Origin: Jimgerdemannia flammicorona | Lineage: Eukaryota; Mucoromycota; Endogonomycetes; Endogonales; Endogonaceae | NCBI GenBank assembly: GCA_003990745.1 | Contig: RBNI01003691.1 | Coordinates: 1 to 15,366, forward strand | Reading direction: 5' to 3' | Length of the DNA stretch: 15,366 nt | Notes under the pieces: generated by a model | What the model was told of the DNA's origin: nothing | The model's input: only the letters and a program-made list of their open reading frames with translations | Databases searched by the model: none | In this document: positions 8,041 through 15,366 of the stretch, in pieces | How positions within the stretch are numbered: the stretch's first letter is position 1 | Layout of the letters: every line of letters starts with the position of its first letter | Position numbers and translations under genes: made by a program

Positions 8041-11000
8041 CTATTCTTTATATAATACACTGTGCCCACCCCTAACCAATCCCCCTAGGGCCCCCTCTCC
8101 CTCTCTCACCTCTTCCTGATAAAAGACCACTTTGTCATTCACCATCTCCATCTGTCCACCACTTTGCTCACATATCTCTTCTATCAGGTGGCGATGCTGC
8201 CCACCCTGGGGACCCCAATCAACCCACCACTTGGTTAGCAAATCCCCCATCAACCCCTCCTATCTAGATAACTTCTCTTACATACCCATCTATTGCTCCT
8301 CCTCAAAAACAAAGTGCTAATGTCCAGCCAGCCCTACTTATACTGCTAAAACCCACCTAACAGTGAGCCACCCATTGCCTACACCATCTACTAACCTAGC
8401 CTTCAAATCCTCCCAGTGACCTCTCTCTCCATCCAGCCTTCTTTCCATACCTAGTCGGTCTCCTACTGCTATTCAAAAGTCCCCTAGAACCTTATACTCT
8501 CCCAGCCAATTTACTGGCATTTATATATAACTCTCAACTTGTCCAATATTATAGTACTCCTCACAATCATATTGGCCACCATCCACCAGATGTCCAGCAT
8601 AGAAATTCAACATGACATTCCTCCATAGCATCTACTACTAAATCATCCAGAACTTGGAAGGAAGCCACTACTACATCTCAGCACTCTATGACCAGACTCT
8701 TGCCCAGTTCCACTTCTTGCCAATCCTCACCACCTACCAACCACTTGGCCAAAGATCCTGGCCAAGTCCCTGCTGATACTCTACCTTATTACCAATATCA
8801 AACTCTGTAAGCGGAACACCCCTCAGAAGCAGTCTGTCCCACTGCTACATAGCTGGTCTCCACAGCCTTGCTCCCTCATTACTATGCCAGCACAGACCTA
8901 TTTGGTATGCTCCATCTACCACCCCCCACTAGAAGCTCTTATACTGAAGCTGGCAGCTTCTATCCAGATCTACCAGAGATAGCAAATCTCCCAAGAACTC
9001 CTGTGGAGAGAATCTCATCTCCTACACCTTTTGTATCAGTGGTATCCAACCTCTTCCCTTCAAATCAACAGCTCTTTTCAGCCACCACACTTGCAGACAG
9101 TATAGCCTTTTAGGAAGATCTACTAGACCTAGCTCTCCCCAAACCACTAGTGTTGCCAGAGTGCCCCAACTGATCTGGGTCCACCTCCCTGCCCAAATCC
9201 AGACTTTAGCCAGCTTCATCAGCCTCTTTACCACTTAAGCTGAAAAATCCAAATGATAAGCAATATACCATAGCTTAGAGAACCAGTAGACATTCAGAAT
9301 CAATATTCGGCTAGCTAGGGAGATGTGACAACCTCTCCAATCTCTAAGTGCCTCTCCCCAAATGGCCACTCTCTTTTTCCACCACATCTGTGGCAGAACA
9401 GAACCATATACAGAAAGAAAGATACCCAAGTACCTCACTGCCTCTCCCAGAGGGACAATTGTTCCAATGATATCCCTACCCACTAGCCCATTGCCTAGTA
9501 CCATTGTCTCACACTTATACCAGTTGAGCTTTGTTCCAGAATATATCTCATACCATTCCACTGTCTCCTGAAGTATCTCAACATCTGCCACAGAGCCAAG
9601 ACCAACTACCATATTATCTGCAAAAGCCCCCACCTTCTACACCACCTCATATACAGAGAGCCTTGCCACCTTCTGTTATATCCTATCTATCAAAGGTTCT
9701 AATGAAAGGGCATAGAGGATAGGAGACATTAAATCCCCCTGAAGAACTTCTCTTCCCAAGAGAAATGCCAGACCCCAGTACCCATTACACATCAGTGCTG
9801 CTCTACTACCCTCTAACAGACTCAACATAGAAGCCCGAAAATGTGGCAGAACACCAATTCTATCCAGTACCTTGCCCAGTCACACCTGCCGAACATGGTC
9901 ATAGGCCTTCTCCTGGTCCAAAAGACTAGTCTGCCATCCAATTCACATGCCTGTACTCCTTCAATGATGCTATAGACCCAGGCTGTCCCATCTCAAATAA
10001 ACTGGTCTCCTACAAAGCCCTGCTACTCCTCATCCAGTACCTGTTGGGCAATCTTCTGTAACCTTGCTACAATCACCTTGGTCACTATCTTCCTGTCCAT
10101 ATCCAGAAGCATAATCAGTCTTCAATTCTTCCAGTCCTCCCTCCTCCCCTTGTCTTTGTACAACAAGGCCACCAACTCTAAGTCCTGCTCACCAACCTAC
10201 TTACCATTTAGAAGAATATGGTCACAGAGGACTGCTATCTCTCCTAAAACTCCAGGAACCTTTGCCATCTTCTTCCAAAAGTCCCAAGATAACCCATCCT
10301 CTCCTGGTACCATCCCAAGCTTAGTTGCAGCAAGGACTCTCTGAATCTCCTCCTTCTGGACTGGCAGGATCAAATTGCCCAGGCCCTCTACTTGCAGTAG
10401 TTCCTAATCCTCAAGTATGTCACCAATTGCTGCCTCATCCACACCCCCTTCTGCCTCACTCTACAGACCCCTCCATCTCTCCTTCAGCACTTCCAAGATC
10501 TGTTGCATGCCATGCACCATTTCCCATCTGTATCCAGGACCCCATCTCATCTATGCTGTACCCTCTTGGCCTAGAGGAGCTAGGATAAGTATCTAGTAGG
10601 CCACTCCCCCTCCTCAAGTCCCTGCCACCTCAGCCTAGCTGCCATTCCTTTCATATATATCTCTTCCTCCTCTCTCAACACCTATTGCAGCTCTATCACC
10701 TCCAATTTTGTATATACCAACCTCCAATCATTGACCTCATCAGAATTCAACAAATCAGCCTATTCTATCTGCAATCTAACCAACTGGTTGGAAGCACACC
10801 ACACCCTTTTCCTTCTCTGCTTCCCTGCCTCTCTACCAGCCCCTCTCCAGTAAACCTGTGCAGTTTCTTTTAACTCTAACCATCAGACACTCACTGGCAA
10901 ACCCTTACATATCTAGCTAGCAATCTTTACCTAGATGTCCTCCACCCAAGGGTCCTATAAAATCTTCTCTACTAGCAGAGAGGAGTTAAGATACCAATGT

Positions 11001-11731
11001 CTGGGTCCATCTCCACTCCCCCCAAACTACCCCTGCCCTAACAGACCCCAGTGATCAGACCATGGACACCACTCTACCTCCAGCAACTTCCAAACATCCA
11101 GGCCCCAGCATTCAGACATCAGGATCCAGTCAATCCTTGTACCTAGTCCATTTACCCAATACATGTAAATCCTCTTTTCTCCCCACCATACTCTGCCCAT
11201 ATCTCCTAAGGAGCTGAGGGTCTCCACCTCCTCCTATGCCTCCAGGCCACTACTCCTCCCACCCACATTCCTCCCTCCATCAGTTCAATCTAATTGAGAA
11301 TTCCACACCATATTGAAGTCCCCACCCAGAATATCTACCCCTTCCTCCAAGAGTGCACCCTCTTCTAACAGACTCTTAATTCATACAATCTGCTTACTCC
11401 TAGCTGTCAGGTAGTAATAAGAGCCAACTTTCACTGGTTCCTACCTAGGTCTATACCATTCCCTCCATATCAAACAGTCTCTCCAATTCCTGATACCCCC
11501 TAAATCTCCTTTACCACCCCACACCAAGATTGCCACCTTGCCAATTCAAGCTATAGCCCCTCCCCATTCTCTAGTCCACTCCACCCAATTCTCCTCATCC
11601 TCACAACATACATTCTGCAGTAGAAAGAGATCAGCCTCCAATCTCTTAAGCCAAGTAAAAATGTTCTTTCACTACCCAGAGCCCCTTAACCCATTCACAT
11701 TCAGAGAAAAAATATTAGTTATACTGTTCAT
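8041..11731 (-). pseudogene. LINE ORF2: endonuclease and reverse transcriptase, broken
   Basis: ORF2 nicks the target and copies the element RNA in place. ATG 11731 opens with NIFSLNVNGLR, the start of AP-type endonucleases. GGDFNMVWN (11300-11326) and RIDWIL...WSDHWG (SDH near 11048-11062) are later endonuclease motifs. The reverse transcriptase shows VPGEDGLSWDFW (near 10270-10310), LDQEKAYDHV (motif A, 9893-9922), GDLMSPILYALSLEPL, and AFADNMVVG (motif C, 9607-9627) followed by YLGIFLS. The second Asp of the FADD box is Asn (codon 9615-9613, G-to-A). Motif A and motif C lie in different frames, so a frameshift separates them. The remainder runs, with stops, to TAG 8043-8041. About 1,230 codons is a normal ORF2 length. 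I see no RNase H and no clear C-terminal zinc knuckle. It overlaps nothing and begins 38 bp after ORF1 ends. Confidence 0.88.
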
Positions 11732-11768
11732 TGAGAATAATATTTAAAAGTAAGATCTAGCATATATT

Positions 11769-13697
11769 CTACAAATCCACATTCCTCTCCTCCTGCACCA
11801 AGTCCAAGACACATTCTATAGCCAATTCCTCCTCTTTAGCCTCCTTTGCCTCCAATCTCACCAAAAGTTCATCCATTGCTCCATCCTTCTTCTCCTCAAA
11901 TTCCTCATGATATTTCAGGCAGGCCTTCTGCTAGAGTTTTAGACAATGATGCTCTGCCCAACAGTAGGCAGCCTGCTTACTGGTAACAACAGCCAGCTCA
12001 GCCTCTCTTTCCTTGTCAACCTCATACCCCTTCTCCTCCAGAAGAATAGCAAGCACCTCCCTCTTCAGAGCCACCACTATCCTATCACTATACAGGATCT
12101 GTGCCCAATACTCCTCACTCATCATACTCAGGTCCACTTCTCCCAACTCCTCAGCCACAAAGTCATTTATCATCTGGTGCATCTACAGTAGGTTCCCCAT
12201 CTCCTTCTCTTCTGGTATTGCTGGCCTTCCAGTATCCAGCATTGTAGTATTAGCCCCAGCACTTGTAGACTTATCTCACTCCTCCTCTGAGACATCCACC
12301 AGCTCATCCTCACTAACTGCCACCATCTGTCCCCCTTTCACCATGTCAGGGACTCCAAAGTATACTCACTGGGCACCCCACATCAGTACATTCTCTGCTG
12401 CCCTTCTCTTTACAGCTGGGCCCCTCCTGACAAGAAAGGGAGTATCATCCAAATCCTGCTCCCAGACTTCAAACATACCATCTATAAGGGTTCTTGCTTG
12501 GCATCTTTCCAGCCCCCTCCTGACCCTCCTCCACATCCCCTTCTCCTTTACTTATCCAGTCACTGGCTTCAGTGCCCCCTGACTTCTCAGCCCCACTCAT
12601 ATTCTTCTTTGCCCCTCTTTCATACTTGCTAACAGCTTCCTCTGCCTCTTGTACCTCTGGGCCCTCTCCTACTGCCTCTTGTCAGTGTAGATATGTTTTC
12701 CCTCTACAATCTCCAAATGTGTTGACTCTACATATATCCTCCAAGCCTTCACCCTCCACTCCACTGCTCCACTCATCTCCTCTAGAGCTTTCAACAAATC
12801 CTCCTCCTCCTCCTCACTCCCTTTCACTCTTGATACCTTGCAAATAAAGGCTCCCCACATTATCACTGATGGCCAGTTACTTATCTTCCCTGTAGCCTCC
12901 CTCTCAGCTAACCTAATTCTAACATCAATATCGCCAGTCTTGAAAGTAGTTCCCTCTCACATCTGGAACCTGATATTGACCACATCACTATACTCTGCCA
13001 TCACCTCCTCCACCCTTCTCCTAGTCTCCGCTATTGTCACTATAGGTACCCCCTTTACTAGCAACTGGACCACTCTGGGGTCCCACTTCAAATACTACAC
13101 CATAGGGACCACCATCTCTTCTACTACTACTCCAGTCTTCAATGTCTCCTCCAGTAGACCTGTCTCCTCAAAGTCCACCTCAACCCCCTCCAGATCCTTC
13201 AGGAACTTCACCAAGGTGGCCTCAGCCACCTGCTTCAAGACAATTCCCAGGACCATCCTCACTGTCACCACTAGGCTCCAGAAGTACAGAGTTGCTGCAA
13301 ACTCCAAGATCAACTTCCTGAGTAATGGTGCCACTGCCAGCTCTATTACACTATTAGCCAGGTCCCCCTTCTGCTTTGAGAACCCTTGTCCCACTCCACT
13401 ATCAGTTATCATATTTTCTTTTTTTTCCTGATTCTCTGTTACACTCCCATCAACAGTCACTCCCCCAGTCACAATACCTCCAGCCCCTATGCTCACAGCC
13501 CCAGCCTGAGAACCTCTCTCTCTCCCAAAGCTCACCTTGTCCTTTCCCTCAGCAGCACCAGTCCTAGTACTAACTGGCCATCCACTCCCCTTCACCTTAT
13601 CCACAAAGCTAGTGGGGCCAGACCTTTCCCCATTTCTACCCAACACTGGTCCTCCTCCAGAGCTCTCTCCACCCTTTGATCCTCCAAAGGCCCCCAT
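11769..13697 (-). pseudogene. LINE ORF1, decayed
   Basis: One minus frame runs from ATG 13697 to TAG 11771-11769 (about 642 codons) with roughly nine internal stops, for example TAG 13097-13095. The N-terminal third is Gly/Ser-rich. A middle part (about 13090-12830), beginning YLKWDPRVVQLLVKGVPIV after the stop and continuing TRRRVEEVMAEYS, could be an RNA-binding fold. The C-terminal part is Glu/Lys-rich and predicted coiled (EEFEEKKDGAMDELLVRLEA). ORF1 proteins bind the element RNA to form the RNP. I do not see the usual CCHC knuckles, which may be lost or absent. The frame is open upstream of 13697 into the leader, so the start is only the first plausible ATG, in the context GAGATGGGG. Confidence 0.75.
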
Positions 13698-13872
13698 CTC
13701 CAGTCTATAACCTCTCCCCACATACTGCCAGCTGAATGCCCCAGGTCCACCTGACCCAGCATGCCTATTGGAACTCTTGCTCAATGATATTTTTATAGTA
13801 CCTTTTCTCCAAGTTGTGTTAAAAACTATTGCCTGAAGTTGGTGTAATGTGAATTGTACCAGAGAAAGGTGT

Positions 13873-13885
13873 ATTGATAATCTTA
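13873..13885 (+). repeat. Target-site duplication, right copy
   Basis: attgataatctta matches 7963-7975 with two transitions (G in the left copy, A here). It defines the 5' end of the LINE at 13872. The gypsy frame reads NKIIN on both sides of the LINE. Confidence 0.85.
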
Positions 13886-13979
13886 TTATACCACTACTCA
13901 TCTGTAAGCTTGGATATCTTATTCTTGTTCTTACATATTCTTATTCTTATTTACTGAGTACATGAAGACTTCTGTGTCC

Positions 13980-14345
13980 TCTTAATCTCTTTCCTCTATG
14001 TCTGGTAGAACTCCTTTGTGGACATTAATAGAGACTTATACCTTTCTTTCTCTATAATTAATCTATATCTTCTGGACATTGAGATCAATGATAGTCTTAG
14101 CCTTGTGAAGCCATTGGTTATCAATAAGGATGTCATAGTTGGTGGTACTCATAACAATCATATCTACTAGGATGGTAGCTCTTCTTATCTTGATGGAGAC
14201 TTCTTAGATTTTGCCAAGGGGGGTAGCTCATATACTATCTACTGTGACATAGACTATCTTGATAGACTCTTCAATATCTCAGCCTAGGTGATCAATTGTC
14301 TTCTTGCTCATGAGACATCCTCCAGTACTGATATCAATGATGGTA
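13980..14345 (-). pseudogene. Aspartic protease (retropepsin) of the gypsy element, truncated by the next insertion
   Basis: On the minus strand TIIDISTGGCLMSKKTIDHLG (about 14285-14341) corresponds to the catalytic D-S/T-G segment of retropepsins, here DISTGG with an extra residue or a decayed DSGA. MSTTNYDILIDNQWLHKAK (about 14100-14155) matches the C-terminal D-x-L-L-G-x-x-W-L segment. Several TGA and TAG codons interrupt it. The N-terminal side, where gag would be, is cut at about 14345-14350 by the foldback insertion. A frameshift lies between this domain and the LINE insertion point. The enzyme would have cleaved the Gag-Pol polyprotein. Confidence 0.78.
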
Positions 14346-14421
14346 TAGGAGAGGAGGAAGAAGGCCCAGCGGGAGCCAAGGGAGCGAACCCAGAGCCAGT
14401 GTCAAAGCGAACGGAAGACAT
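14308..14421 (-). pseudogene. Truncated inverted copy of the proline-rich ORF start, fused to gypsy sequence
   Basis: ATG 14421 on the minus strand mirrors ATG 15103. The first 24 codons (MSSVRFDTGSGFAPLAPAG...) match the right-hand ORF except Val for Ile at residue 4. At 14350 the homology stops and the frame enters the antisense-sense gypsy protease DNA, ending at TGA 14310-14308 after 37 codons. This is a chimeric frame made by the insertion and not a functional gene. Confidence 0.7.
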
Positions 14422-14686
14422 GTGGAAAGGCGTGTATAAGGGGGACGAACAAAGAACGAAACTGAATTTGCATCAGGCGTTTATTGCCGTGCAAAAGCGC
14501 GGTCCTTATATACAAAATACGACGTCCCAAAAGGGAGGACGCGCCACAACTCGGGGCGAACCGAATTAGGAACCACATGACCGCCGGAGATAAGTGGAGA
14601 TAAAGGGGGAGCCAATCCCAGTTGCAGGATAAAAATCACAAACAAACACAAACAAAACAAATCCAAATCGAGATTAAAAAACATCC
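14350..14686 (-). repeat. Left arm of a 337-bp inverted repeat
   Basis: It pairs base for base with 14838-15174 (paired positions sum to 29524), with no indel and only six mismatches (98.2 % identity). It carries the complete promoter and 5' leader of the right-hand ORF, pointing left. Mismatch sites are 14412, 14457, 14490, 14500, 14552 and 14595, each a C/T difference within CpG. Confidence 0.95.
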
Positions 14687-14837
14687 TTGCCCCCTCCGGG
14701 GTCTCGTGCTCGCTCCGGGGTCTCGGCCTTACTCCGCTCCCCTCCGCTGCCTTCGGCCCCTCGCTTCGCTCGGGCTCGCTGCGGCTCGCTCCGTTTCAGC
14801 CTCACCCCTCGCTCGCGCTCACCCCTCCGGGGTCTGC
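14687..14837. other. GC-rich spacer between the inverted arms
   Basis: These 151 bp are very GC- and CpG-rich. The spacer is bracketed by the 14-bp direct repeat cccctccggggtct (14691-14704 and 14822-14835), with a third partial copy near 14713. In between are repeats of a ctcgct core. The plus-strand frame that starts at 14687 and reads through it is probably not a gene, because it continues through the promoter of the right arm. Confidence 0.7.
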
Positions 14838-15174
14838 GGATGTTTTTTAATCTCGATTTGGATTTGTTTTGTTTGTGTTTGTTTGTGATTTTTATCCTGC
14901 AACTGGGATTGGCTCCCCCTTTATCTCCGCTTATCTCCGGCGGTCATGTGGTTCCTAATTCGGTTCGCCCCAAGTTGTGGCGCGTCCTCCCTTTTGGGAC
15001 GTCGTATTTTGTATATAAGGACCACGCTTTTGCGCGGCAATAAACGCCTGATGCAAATTCAGTTTCATTCTTTGTTCGTCCCCCTTATACACGCCTTTCC
15101 ACATGTCTTCCATTCGCTTTGACACTGGCTCTGGGTTCGCTCCCTTGGCTCCCGCTGGGCCTTCTTCCTCCTCT
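14838..15174 (+). repeat. Right arm of the 337-bp inverted repeat
   Basis: Reverse complement of 14350-14686 with six single-base differences (14929, 14972, 15024, 15034, 15067, 15112). It contains the upstream promoter, TATA box, leader and first 24 codons of the ORF that begins at 15103. Homology to the left arm ends inside the coding sequence at 15174. Confidence 0.95.
14908..15044 (+). promoter_or_regulatory. Core promoter of the right-arm ORF (mirror copy in the left arm)
   Basis: An inverted CCAAT box (ATTGG, 14908-14912), a GACGTC CRE-like core (14998-15003), a TATA box (tatataa, 15012-15018) and an AATAAA (15039-15044) lie in this order before ATG 15103. A TATA box followed about 25 bp later by AATAAA is also the layout of a compact LTR U3/R junction, so the arm might be LTR-derived. 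The identical set points left from the other arm, giving a divergent promoter pair. Confidence 0.6.
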
Positions 15175-15366
15175 GCTGTACCGCCTGCCCTCGGGGCTGC
15201 CATCCTCGTCAATGAGCTCATGGACGAGGTTCTTCCTCCTCCTCCTCCCCCCGCCTTCACCCCTGCCACTGTTTCGTTCGAGTCTTACGTCTCGTCCGCC
15301 GTTCTCTCCCTTCCTCTGGACCTTCGTCCTTCTGGTCGTCCGCTTCTTTCCCAGTTCCGGTCGGTT
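15103..15366 (+). CDS. Proline-rich N-terminus of an unidentified protein, runs off the window
   Basis: The frame opens with ATG 15103-15105 in the context CACATGTCTTCC and stays open for 88 codons to the window end. It starts MSSIRFDTGSGFAPLAPAG, followed by a Ser run, a short Ala/Leu/Val-rich helix (GAAILVNELMDEVL), six consecutive prolines and then SFESYVSSAVLSLPLDL. Codon ends are mostly C or T, and CpG is kept, so the sequence is not decayed. No domain is recognisable. A Gag-like or ORF1-like protein of the foldback insertion is plausible from its position behind an LTR-like promoter, but a host gene captured by the inverted repeat cannot be excluded. The first 24 codons are duplicated in the left arm. 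Confidence 0.6.
   Translation, partial: MSSIRFDTGSGFAPLAPAGPSSSSAVPPALGAAILVNELMDEVLPPPPPPAFTPATVSFESYVSSAVLSLPLDLRPSGRPLLSQFRSV

Larger units (their letters stand above)
7976..13872 (-). mobile_element. Near-full-length non-LTR retrotransposon (LINE, possibly Tad1-like), nested in the gypsy element
   Basis: The 5897-bp element is on the minus strand. It has a 5' leader, ORF1 (to 11769), ORF2 with an apurinic-type endonuclease and a LINE reverse transcriptase (11731-8041), a short 3' UTR with AATAAA and a 27-bp A tail (seen as T on plus). A 13-bp target duplication flanks it. It interrupts the gypsy polyprotein between protease and dUTPase, so it is younger than the gypsy copy. About eight CpG remain in 5.9 kb, against none in the host gypsy. 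Many stops and at least one frameshift make it inactive. A two-ORF layout without a recognisable RNase H fits several fungal LINE clades, and Tad1 is my best guess. Confidence 0.92.
3614..14345 (-). mobile_element. Ty3/gypsy LTR retrotransposon, 5'-truncated, decayed, carrying a nested LINE
   Basis: On the minus strand the order is protease, Cys/His linker, dUTPase, reverse transcriptase, RNase H, integrase C-terminus, an extra reading frame and a candidate 3' LTR. Reverse transcriptase followed by RNase H and then integrase is the Ty3/gypsy (Metaviridae-type) order. Gag and the 5' LTR are absent because a different insertion starts at 14350. Excluding the nested LINE, about 4.8 kb remain and I found no CpG dinucleotide in it. 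Many in-frame TGA and TAG codons, several frameshifts, a catalytic-site lesion and an integrase-core deletion show that the copy is dead. Confidence 0.93.
14350..15366 (+). mobile_element. Foldback-type insertion, young, continuing past the window
   Basis: CpG reappears abruptly at about 14369 and stays frequent to the window end, in contrast to the CpG-free gypsy sequence on the left. The insertion interrupts the gypsy protease. It consists of an inverted arm, a GC-rich spacer, the second arm and an open reading frame that leaves the window. An inverted 5' duplication of this kind could arise by template switching or twin priming of a retroelement, or the arms could be inverted terminal-type repeats. 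The family cannot be named without the right end. Confidence 0.65.

Noticed and set aside
12013..12582. 189-residue and other long plus frames across 12000-13600
   Set aside because: They are Ser/Pro/Leu-rich antisense shadows of the Gly/Glu-rich LINE ORF1. The minus frame shows consistent protein character across stops.
14687..15043. 118-residue plus frame through the GC spacer and right arm
   Set aside because: It begins in low-complexity DNA, runs through the CCAAT and TATA elements of the promoter and is mirrored by the left arm, so it is composition-driven.
14838..15174. Arm as a complete LTR with primer-binding site
   Set aside because: It starts near TG and has TATA and AATAAA, but no CA end followed by a tRNA-complementary site is visible before ATG 15103. 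The homology also runs into coding sequence.
14955..15269. Minus-strand 104-residue frame, with a similar plus frame at 14288-14569
   Set aside because: Both are antisense images of the inverted arms and the ORF start. Their similarity to each other follows from the inverted repeat.
1..15366. CRISPR array, tRNA or rRNA genes, bacterial operons
   Set aside because: No regularly spaced repeats, no cloverleaf with A and B boxes and no rRNA-like conserved blocks were seen. Introns and retroelements point to a eukaryote.

Overview
This is repeat-rich eukaryotic DNA, most likely from a filamentous fungus with cytosine-methylation or RIP-like silencing of repeats. The evidence is a chromosomal gene remnant with a short fungal-type intron, a Ty3/gypsy element with an LTR-like end, a two-ORF non-LTR element of the kind common in fungi, and near-total loss of CpG confined to the repeats. 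Phylum and species cannot be fixed from the window. No intact complete gene is present.

Layout: 1-1190 is partly decayed C-rich repeat DNA carrying a 60-bp direct duplication whose copies differ only by transitions. 1190-2031 is an extreme AT-rich island. 2032-3613 is CpG-normal, host-like DNA containing a broken gene for phosphopantothenoylcysteine decarboxylase (coenzyme A synthesis). 3614-14345 is a minus-strand Ty3/gypsy element whose 5' part (gag) is missing. Its order in the sense direction is protease, Cys/His cluster, dUTPase, reverse transcriptase, RNase H, a truncated integrase, an unrecognised roughly 306-codon reading frame, and a candidate LTR. I found no CpG in its roughly 4.8 kb of sequence. 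Nested inside it (7976-13872) is a 5.9-kb minus-strand LINE with ORF1, ORF2, poly(A) signal and tail, flanked by a 13-bp target duplication.

From 14350 to the right edge lies a younger, CpG-rich insertion into the gypsy protease. It has two 337-bp inverted arms around a 151-bp GC-rich spacer, so that two copies of one promoter face outward. The right copy drives a proline-rich ORF that runs off the window. The left copy breaks off into gypsy sequence after codon 24.

The window is therefore a layered record: host gene block, then gypsy, then LINE, then foldback insertion, with CpG content rising from the older to the younger layers. The most interesting signals are the dUTPase and the extra 3' reading frame of the gypsy element, and the foldback promoter pair, whose arms differ at six sites, all of them CpG transitions in one strand orientation.
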